Assembly: GCA_023105745.1 (NCBI GenBank)
Contig: JALGQZ010000003.1
Location: 41,183,185 to 41,247,184 of the forward strand
DNA length: 64,000 bases
Origin: Austropuccinia psidii
Lineage: Eukaryota; Basidiomycota; Pucciniomycetes; Pucciniales; Sphaerophragmiaceae
Reading direction: 5' to 3'
Shown here: positions 56,853-64,000 of the stretch, in pieces
Layout: each line of letters starts with the position of its first letter
Position numbering within the stretch: position 1 is the stretch's first letter
Notes under the pieces: model-generated
The model's database searches: none
Told to the model about the DNA's origin: nothing
Seen by the model: only the letters and a program-made list of their open reading frames with translations
Made by a program: the position numbers and the translations under genes

Positions 56853-57594
56853 TTATATTAATTAACTCATAATTTCTTTTGATTTTTTTCATTCTTTCTT
56901 TATAATTTAATTCACTCATTTCATCAAAATTATGACTCTTGAATGATTAATAAATTTATGATTCATCATAATCAATCAATTTTCTGTCATTCATTCTTTA
57001 GTTTGTAAATTTAAAGCTGACTCATTCTTATTTTTGTTTCTCTTTTTCAATATTATCTCAAATCATTAAATTTATTTCATTCATAATTCAGGCTTAATTT
57101 TCATTTGATTTTCAAATTTATCATCAAGATTATTCAGAAAAATCCTTCACATAAAGATTAATATGAATTCATCCTCCAGAATTCTCATTTTTAAAGAGGA
57201 ACTCACTTTATCTTATTTGATTGATTGATTTGACATAAATTGATATTGACTCAAGAAAATTCATTGACGGGAATATTTCATTAATTTTTCGCATTTTTCA
57301 CATCAAACATTTTGACATAAATTGATTTTTGCTAAATAATTCATTTGATTGACTGATTTTCTGCAAGGTTTTTGATTTTAATTGATTTGACTTATTGATA
57401 TATTGAATTGAAGATTTCATTTTGATAGAAATTGATCAGTTTACCTCAAGATTCCATTTTGATTCATTGATTTTTCCTCAAGAAATTGATTTCAATTTTG
57501 ATTTTGACTTCAAGTTTCCTGTTGATTTGCCTCAAGCTTTTTATCTTGAAATTGTCGATTTTTATTAATTTTATGACATATTATTCCTGAAATC
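56853..57594 (+). other. primer-binding position and leader of element F
   Basis: TATATTAATTAACT (56854-56867) again starts one base after the LTR and matches the complement of 56476-56489 exactly, although the element's genes are decayed. The leader that follows is T-rich with tcaaga and ttgatt words as in O and I. Confidence 0.65.
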
Positions 57595-58911
57595 CTGCCT
57601 ATCCAACACTCACCTCCTGCAAGACAGACAAGATCTCAGGCCAGAGCTCAAGCTGTATCCACTCCAACTCCAAGAGCTCCTTTTGATGGAACCCCAGAAG
57701 TTCCTCAACTGAGGGACTAATTAGATAGAGGACCTCATTTGGAAGGAGCAGCACCATCCAGGAAGGAAGGATGAGGGCCAATAAGATCAACTTCTTTTTC
57801 AGGAGTAGTTGGAGGGTTTCCATGACTTTCAAGGACCACATTCAAGGGTCCTGGTGAAGATGGTGAAGAAGAGGAAGACCCTGATGGTACTGAAGGTGTT
57901 CCCCCTGCTGTGGGAGAATCCCAAGGTACTGGAGGGCCAACTCTAGCCCAGTCTAATAAACCTTTCTCTCATCAGTCTGAACCATGTTTATTGTCCATCA
58001 TGAAGCAAATGACTCAAATTTTGTCCAATAATCAAGAGACTGCATCTTCTGAAAAATCAAGACTACCAGCCTTGAAGACTCCATTTATGAAGGCACCAGA
58101 ATTCTTTGATGGGACTCAACCCTTAAAAGTCAGAAGTTTCATTCAGTCTTGTCAATTGATTTTCCAGAATGATCAGGCAAGCTTCTCTGAAGACAGAAAG
58201 AAAGTTCTTTATGCAACTTCATTCCTAATTGGCAGGGCTGCAACATGAATTCAGCCTTATCTTTTAAATCTCACCAATCAAGATCCAAATTGACTTCTCA
58301 ATTCATGGAATTTGTTTGAATCAAAACAATTTACTTTGTTTGGGGGCCCAAATGAAGTCAGAAGAGCTGAGGCAGAGTTGGATTCCTTAAGAATGAAAGA
58401 CGAAGGGCATATATAATTATAAATTTCTGATTTCAGAAGTTTGGTGTCAAGAATCAGAGATTTGGGTGAAACAGCTCTCATCCATCATTTCAGGAAGGGA
58501 TTGCCATCCAGGATTTTGGATCAATTGGCCTCCAATCCTTGAAGAATTGACTCTCTTAATGACTTAATTGATATTACCCTGTAGCTTGATAGCAGGTACC
58601 ACAAGAGGCAAAATGAAAATAATCCTCATCAAGAGAAGAAGCCAGAAGTCTGAAGCTCAAATTCTTCTCATCCTCAAAATTCTTCAAGCTCAAGTCAAAA
58701 GAAGAAGAAGAATTTTAAGAAGAGGGACAAGCCCCATTCTTCTTTGTTGAAAAAAGTTTTCAAGTTGATGAATTCTGAAAAATAAAGAAGAATCAAGGAG
58801 GGATTATGTACCTATTGTGATAGGAAGGATAGTCTTGATTCCTGTTTCAAAACGCCTCAAGACAAGCTTACCCAGCCAGAAGGAAAATTCCCCAGCAAGG
58901 GAAAAGCCTGA
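57595..58911 (+). pseudogene. gag: gag of element F, broken
   Basis: Aligned with the O and I Gag over its full length, but the start codon is CTG instead of ATG (57595) and stops occur early (TAA at about 57717). The best open part (57910-58248) holds GASQ-type linker residues and the capsid start [21 protein letters not shown]. Later pieces keep GLCTYC followed by DRKDSLDSCF, in which the knuckle GGKH is altered. The GGGAAAA heptamer (58899-58905) and gag TGA (58909-58911) are retained. Confidence 0.85.
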
Positions 58912-59717
58912 GTGAAGACTGTGTTGTGTTAATTGGTCATCACTGTTTTCAATCCAGAGAAAAACTGTGCATTCTGAATAGTGGTGTCAAGAATTCTCTT
59001 AAATTATTTGTTTTTCCTTCTCTTTCTGATGTTTTTTACAGTATTTGCATTTCTTCTGGTGCTACAAACTCATTCATTTCAAAGCAGTATTTTTCACAAG
59101 TATCTATTGACTATGCCAGAACTTCCAGGGAAGATTCCTCTTATCATTCTGGACTCTTTTGAGCCCCTTTCCTTATTTGTGACTCACCATACCGAATCTA
59201 TGGTTGAGCTTCCTTCATTCCAAAGCTTATAATGGGACTTTTTAGTCATTGATACTCCCAAGGGAGAAGACTTCACATTGGGCTTTGACTTTCTTAGTCA
59301 TTTTAATCCATCTATTGATTGGAGACAAGGGCTGATAACCTTTAATGCTGATCATGAGGACTATCATGATCCTTTGAATTCTTTGAGTAATGAATGTTCT
59401 TCTGCCAAATAAAGTGAGGCTCTTATTGGTGATTATAGAACACCATAATTTCCATCTTCTATCCATATTCCTTCCCTTAATTACCCTCAGTCATTACTAT
59501 CCTCTATACTTGAGGTCATGAAAGATATTCAAGATGTTGGAGAAGTTAATTCTGTATCTTCACTTCAGCTCCTCTTTGGGAATATGGATCTTCCTCCTTC
59601 ATCTTATCATGAATCCTTCGAGGAGTTGTGGGATTAAGAGGAAGAGCCAGAACAAATAGAAAATATGAGAATGTTGTTCCTCCTTCTTATCACCAGGAAT
59701 TGGATGTATTCCCCAAA
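58912..59717 (+). pseudogene. pol: protease and linker of element F pro-pol, truncated
   Basis: Reads [29 protein letters not shown]: the catalytic IDSGAT has become ISSGAT, so the protease Asp is lost. [26 protein letters not shown] and [21 protein letters not shown] follow, with stops around 59230 and 59410. The linker ends at SYHQELDVFPK near 59717, where homology to other copies stops. Confidence 0.8.
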
Positions 59718-59771
59718 TTGTGTTCTATTCTTGTTTTATTTATATGGAATAAGTTACCAGATTTCAACTAG

Positions 59772-59783
59772 CTATTGATACCA
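59772..59783 (-). other. tRNA-iMet-type primer-binding site of copia K
   Basis: In the minus direction the 5' LTR is followed at once by TGGTATCAATAG, close to the TGGTATCAGAGC primer site complementary to the 3' end of initiator methionine tRNA that many copia elements use. This contrasts with the family A elements, which show no such site. The remaining leader (59718-59771) is short and ends at the F junction. Confidence 0.7.
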
Positions 59784-60336
59784 TGTAAGGAGTTATAGCT
59801 ATATATTTTTAAATTTCTATGTTATCAGAATTATTCAACCTGTAGTAGTAACACTTTAACAAAACAAATAGTCAATATATACAGCATCATGAAGCAAGAA
59901 GAAAAATGGGAAATATACCTAGGGTCTTCACCTTAAAAATACAAAAACACTACAAATACGATAGTTATGGTCACAATTAAGAATCACTCTATGACGTCAA
60001 ATAAGAGAAAGTGTTATTTTTAATGTGTGTTAAAGGAATAATGAAAAGAACTCATCTACCTAGATAATCCCAAGCCTTGCAAGTAAGAGTGAGATATAGT
60101 TTCAATGCTAAAAATCAAACTCTTAATAATATAATAAATTTAAGAGATAATGATTCAGTGAGTAATTTCATTCTAAGTAAGCAATATAAGAGACAACTTA
60201 TACAACATCAAGTTAATTAATAAGTGATGGAAATAAATATACAAATAGGGTTAGACAACTGGAAATCCCTGTAGCTCAGACCTCGGTTTCCCATCCTTAC
60301 TACTCATTGGCTCCAAAGGAAGATCTATTCACAACA
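59784..60336 (-). repeat. 5' LTR of copia K
   Basis: 553 bp, starting TGTTGTGAATAG (minus strand) and ending CTCCTTACA. It pairs with 51400-51929. The right neighbour atgca (60337-60341) is the target duplication. Confidence 0.82.
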
Positions 60337-60397
60337 ATGCAAACTGATCCAGAATTATTGAGGCCAATCCCTTCCTTAAATGCTTAATAAGAGCCGT
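60337..60397 (-). pseudogene. gag: gag piece of M2, upstream of copia K insertion
   Basis: About 60 bp reading TALIKHLRKGLASIILDQF, equivalent to [20 protein letters not shown] in element I. It continues across copia K at 51399 as ASHFSIIDSLQDL. Its right edge is fused to the zinc-knuckle segment of another gag copy (M1) near 60397. Confidence 0.75.
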
Positions 60398-61663
60398 GTC
60401 AAGACTATGCTTCCCACCACAATAGGTGCACAAACCCTCCTTGGTTCTCCGTTCCTTTACAGAACCCATAAGCTCATGGTCCGTATTCAAGAGGGAATAA
60501 TGGGGCTTGTCCCTTTTCTGAACGTTGAAATTTTTCATCTTGTGACTGCAGCTTAAAGAATTTTGATGATAAGAAGAGCTGGAATTCAATGCTTCAGTCT
60601 TCTTTTCTTGATTATTTTTCTTCTCCTTTTGCCTTGAATGGGACTTGGTATAAAGTTATATGGTAATGTCTATTAAGTCTTGAAGAGAATCAATGCTGGA
60701 AGGATGGGAGGCCAAATGATCCCGATTTATGGAGGCCAATCCCTTGCTAAAATGATTAATCACAAAACGTTCATCCCAATCACAAATTCTTGAAACCAGA
60801 ATTTTGAAATAAGCCATTTATAATGATAAACTACCTCCTTCCTTCATTTTTAGGCCAACCAACTCTGCTTCAGCTTTTCTAACTCCATATGGGTCACCAA
60901 ATAAAGTAAAGAGTTGGGATTCAAAGAGGGCCAAGCTATGGAGGAGGTAAGTTGCATCTTCATTGGTAAGGTTTGATATACAAGGCTTATTCCATTTTTC
61001 AGCACTGCCAATGAGAAATGAAGTGGCATAAAGACCTTTATTCCTGTCTTCAGAGAAATTTTCCTTGTAATTATCGAAGATAATTTGGCAGGACTCAATA
61101 AACTTCTGACTTTGAATGATTGAGTCCCATCAAAGAATTCTGGTGCTTTCATAGAGAGTATCTTGAATGCTTGTGCTCTTGAAGCTTCAGAAGATGAAGC
61201 AGTTTGAAGATTGGAAATAAGTTGGAACATTTGTTGCATTACAGCCAAAAAATATGTTTTAGACTGATGAAACAAAGGCTGATAAGACTGGGCTAGAGTT
61301 GGCCCTCCAGCACCTTGAGATGCCCCCACAAGGGTAAGGCAAGCCTCAGTACCATCACACTGCCCCTCTTCCACAAAATTCTCCTCCTATGTATCAACCT
61401 CACCAGAGCCTTTGGAAGAGGTATATGAAATGCCAGTGAAGGCACAAACAACTAATGAAAAAAGATCTTGATATTCTTGGCCCTCTTCCTCCCTTCATGG
61501 TTGGCGCTTATCCTTCCATGATTAGTCCTCTGTCCAAGTGGATCCTCAGTTGAGGAAATTCTGGGAAGCGGTCAAGGAGAGCTCTTGCAATTGCAATAAG
61601 AGGATCTTGACACTTGGTATGATATCTTTCCTGTCTTGCATGAGATAAATGTTGGACAGGCAT
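60398..61663 (-). pseudogene. gag: gag of family A element M1, ending at the zinc knuckle
   Basis: Starts at the family ATG (61661-61663, MPVQHLSHARQ). The open section 61374-60850 has VGASQGAGGPTLAQS, KAPEFFDGTQSFKVRS and frame-shifted capsid blocks, then a broken middle (GLASI, IDSLQDLIDIT around 60670). A second open part (60589 on) has KRDKPHYSLLNTDHELMG and [13 protein letters not shown]. Immediately after KHSL the sequence jumps to DTALIKHLRKG, which belongs near capsid residue 300 of a second gag. Pro-pol of M1 is therefore absent. Confidence 0.8.
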
Positions 61664-62362
61664 GATTTTAAGAATAAAATGCATTAACATATGAACAAGT
61701 AATCAAAGTTTGAATTATGAAAGACTGCAGGAAAATATAATATGAAAACTTAAAGTCCAAATCAAAATCATTATCTTGAGGGAAGATCCAAATCAACAAT
61801 TTGTTGAGGTAAATCAACCAATCAGTTAATTATGAAGGAAAATTCAATCAAAAAGCTTGAGAAAAATCAATAAAAGAAATTAATTCTTGATGGAAATCTA
61901 TCAAATCAATGAATTCTTGAGGAATATAAATAGAGTATTCATTTAAATAAATTTCTTGAGGTTGAAACCAAATTTATGTCAAATTGATCAATCAAAATTG
62001 ATATCAAATTAAAATCTTTCTATGAATAAAAACTCTTTAAGAATGATTCAGAATGAATATTATGAATGAAATGTATTTTTTAATCTATCTCAAAATTAAA
62101 AGTAACCTGTGACCGGATTTAAAATTGAATTGGGTAAAACATTGGTCAAATAGTCTGCCACAAAATTTTAAGAGGAAGGAAAATTTTTGATACAGATTGA
62201 AAGAAAATAATAAAGAGGAAATAAATTTTCAATAACAAAAGAGTGGTTGAAAATTGAGAATTTTGAAGGGAAAGTCATTAAGTTAATAAAAGTGTCATAG
62301 TTTATTAATGAATTACCTTGAAGATGAAGAGAAAAGAATCAACTATGATTTAATTAACATAA
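61664..62362 (-). other. leader and decayed primer position of M1
   Basis: AT-rich leader between the M1 5' LTR and gag, with tcttga/aatcaa words (the complement of the tcaaga/ttgatt words in O and I). The primer position (62348-62361) reads TATGTTAATTAAAT in the minus direction, two changes from the TATATTAATTAACT of intact copies. No open frame of interest. Confidence 0.6.
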
Positions 62363-63819
62363 TCTCACAGGGGCTCTTGTGGATATTGAGAGTGGCCTGG
62401 AACTCAGGAATTGGGGAGCTCACTTGGAAGGCTACCAAAGAATGGAATAAATAAGAAGTATTATATTTCTTCAATTTGAGTAATGCAATGACAAGGATGA
62501 GATGCAGAATAAGAAAGAAAGACAAATTTTCAAAGATAAAACCAATTAAGTCCTCTACTCACTGTTTCAACATTCCAGAATGGACAATAGAGTTGGTAAG
62601 AATATGACCATCAAGTATCCACTGACATGAAAAGAAAGAAAAGGAGCTGAATTACTGACTTAATAAAATCATTATTCCCTATAAACATGAAATCAAATAG
62701 GGATAAAATAAAATCCTAGTATATTGATTAACTGGGGAAACCCCCCAGGGTTGCAAAGGAGACTGGTACATATGAAAATTTGAGACCTTGAATCCTTCAG
62801 GCTTACAACTGGTCTGTACTTAAAACTTGCAGCTTTAACTATTTCTTGAGGAAATGAACTAGGTTGAATGATCTCCCCAGGGTCTATGTTTTAAATGAAG
62901 GCTTCTATGGATCCAGACTGTAATGAATGGATGTGGTTGCCAAATTAAGTTATGGAGAGCTGAAACTTGACAACTGGTTTTGAACTTCCTCTTGAATATC
63001 CCTTGAAATGAACTGTAAGTATCCCCATGGGGGATACGGCATTCTTGAAAGAACAAATACCTCATGATTGAGGTGATTGGTATGGAGGAAACTCTGAGCT
63101 TGAGCCTTGATTAATCTTGGTGAAAAGGTTGAGTTATGAGTATGGAAAATTATTTTCAAATTTAACTAGGGCCTCTTGATTTTTTCACCATTGGATTGCT
63201 GGTGAAAAAAGATGCATAATGGTGTATAACACCATTTATGGCTTTTGGGTTGTTGAAATCAAAGGGTAGCCAAAGAAATTCTGGAAGATATAATTGAGTT
63301 TTTTTATAAAGTGTATTGCAAGGATTCATAGTGTTTCTGTGTTTTCTGCACAGCTTTGCTTTTTTTCCCAAAAGAAGCCTTTACATGCTTAAAACCGTAT
63401 TTGCACAATGTGCGCGAAAAATTCAGAAATTGTGAAAATCCTTTATTTAAGCCCAAAATGGCCTAATATGAACATTTTGGTATATTTCCCATATCACATC
63501 TAAAAATGAAATATTATGGAAAAATTCACCAAAAGGTGTAAATCGTGCCAAACTGTATTTAAAGCCCAAAAAGAATAACACAGCCTTTTGGTTTGCATTT
63601 CCCCTGTTTATTGGGAAGTTCATAAAAGTCCCAAAAAGAAGAAGGTGGACATGAAGGGGACAGGCTGTCCCAGATAATGAAATGGCCATAAAAGGCCAAT
63701 AAAGTGAAAATGGCCAATTTGGCCAACGAATGATGGATATGGCCAACTTTACATACATTGGCTATGAAATTTTTATGCCATAAAATGGCTCAAGAGGGTG
63801 ATTCTCCATGGTTGTGACA
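62363..63819 (-). repeat. 5' LTR of M1 (family A, minus strand)
   Basis: 1,457 bp. In its own direction it starts TGTCACAACCATGG (right end 63819) and ends CTGTGAGA. It belongs with the older variants at 13118 and 55390. The inverted repeat lies at 63211-63240, the hairpin at 62732-62748, and AGTTAATCAATATA (one change from the consensus) at 62720-62733. The outer flank from 63820 reads aagct; no partner duplication can be paired with it. Confidence 0.85.
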
Positions 63820-64000
63820 AAGCTTCAGGAAGGTTCCAGGCTTAATTACATGAGGAGATCCCTCTGGGTACTTCATAAGAACCTTTTTCTCCATTCTTCA
63901 ATGAAACAAAGAGGTACAAACATCCATTTGGTCAACTTTCTAATCATTAATGTCACAGTAGGAAAAAAGAAATGGAAGAGAAGGAATTCTTCTATTTAGA
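63820..64000. other. right-edge flank, unassigned
   Basis: 181 bp of sequence outside the M1 LTR with one short open frame (63808-63999, plus). It contains nothing I recognise and continues beyond the window. Confidence 0.4.

Larger units (their letters stand above)
55390..59717 (+). mobile_element. family A gypsy element F, 3'-truncated, inside copia K
   Basis: 5' LTR, leader, gag and the protease part of pro-pol of a family A element. Homology stops at about 59717 in the linker before RT, where copia leader sequence begins. There is no RT, integrase or 3' LTR. Since 3'-end loss is not expected from normal integration, a later deletion removing F's 3' half together with part of K gag is likely. 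Confidence 0.82.
51400..60336 (-). mobile_element. Ty1/copia element K, interrupted by family A element F
   Basis: A minus-strand copia retrotransposon with LTRs at 51400-51929 (3' in its own direction) and 59784-60336 (5'). Flanks atgcc (51395-51399) and atgca (60337-60341) form a one-mismatch 5-bp duplication in gag of M2. A tRNA-iMet-type primer site and copia pol order (protease, integrase, RT, RNase H) confirm the class. Element F sits at 55390-59717 in its gag, with part of gag lost. All genes are broken. Confidence 0.85.

Noticed and set aside
55385..59722. A target duplication around element F.
   Set aside because: F lacks its 3' LTR and part of copia gag is missing, so no duplication can be expected; the five bases before it (actgc) do not recur at its right edge.

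Overview
This 64-kb window is retrotransposon-derived fungal DNA with no recognisable host gene. The gag proteins (opening [15 protein letters not shown]) match, from memory, the gag family that is extremely abundant in the myrtle rust fungus Austropuccinia psidii. The chromodomain Ty3/gypsy pols, a copia element, a PIF/Harbinger transposase relic and a TET/JBP-like oxygenase relic all fit a repeat-expanded rust (Pucciniales) genome. No database search was run, so the species call is recall plus inference. No rRNA, tRNA or CRISPR was seen.

Layout. 1-10505: two decayed chromodomain gypsy elements. G1 (1-4816) is inserted in the reverse transcriptase of G2, and G2 is cut again by a solo LTR of the G1 type (5041-6870). 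10650-12926: a TET/JBP-type 2OG-Fe(II) oxygenase pseudogene (+) tail to tail with a PIF/Harbinger transposase pseudogene (-). 13118-14598: a solo LTR of the abundant gypsy family (here family A) with a perfect 5-bp target duplication. 14600-22230: very AT-rich DNA with two degenerate repeats and no supportable gene. 22231-28534: a second gypsy lineage (C), split by a 1.95-kb solo LTR and ending in an LTR with three CCAAT-type boxes and a TATA box.

28535-63819 is a nest of elements. A minus-strand family A element (M2) was split by plus-strand element O (29081-48928), and O was split in its pro-pol by element I (33357-43419). I is 10,063 bp, flanked by TGAAG on both sides, with gag and pro-pol both open. 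M2 gag was also split by a minus-strand copia element K (51400-60336), which carries a 3'-truncated family A element F (55390-59717). A further minus-strand family A element (M1) supplies gag, leader and 5' LTR at 60398-63819, joined to M2 at a gag-gag junction.

How family A probably works. The LTR drives one transcript. Gag ends six bases after a GGGAAAA heptamer, and pro-pol lies in the -1 frame: protease, reverse transcriptase, RNase H, integrase, chromodomain. Where a tRNA primer site is expected, one base after the 5' LTR, family A instead has TATATTAATTAACT. This is the exact complement of AGTTAATTAATATA inside the LTR, next to a conserved G/C hairpin and about 40 bp below a conserved ACATATA. 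I read this as probable Tf1-like self-priming, the most interesting hypothesis here; its palindromic AT-rich core is the main caveat.
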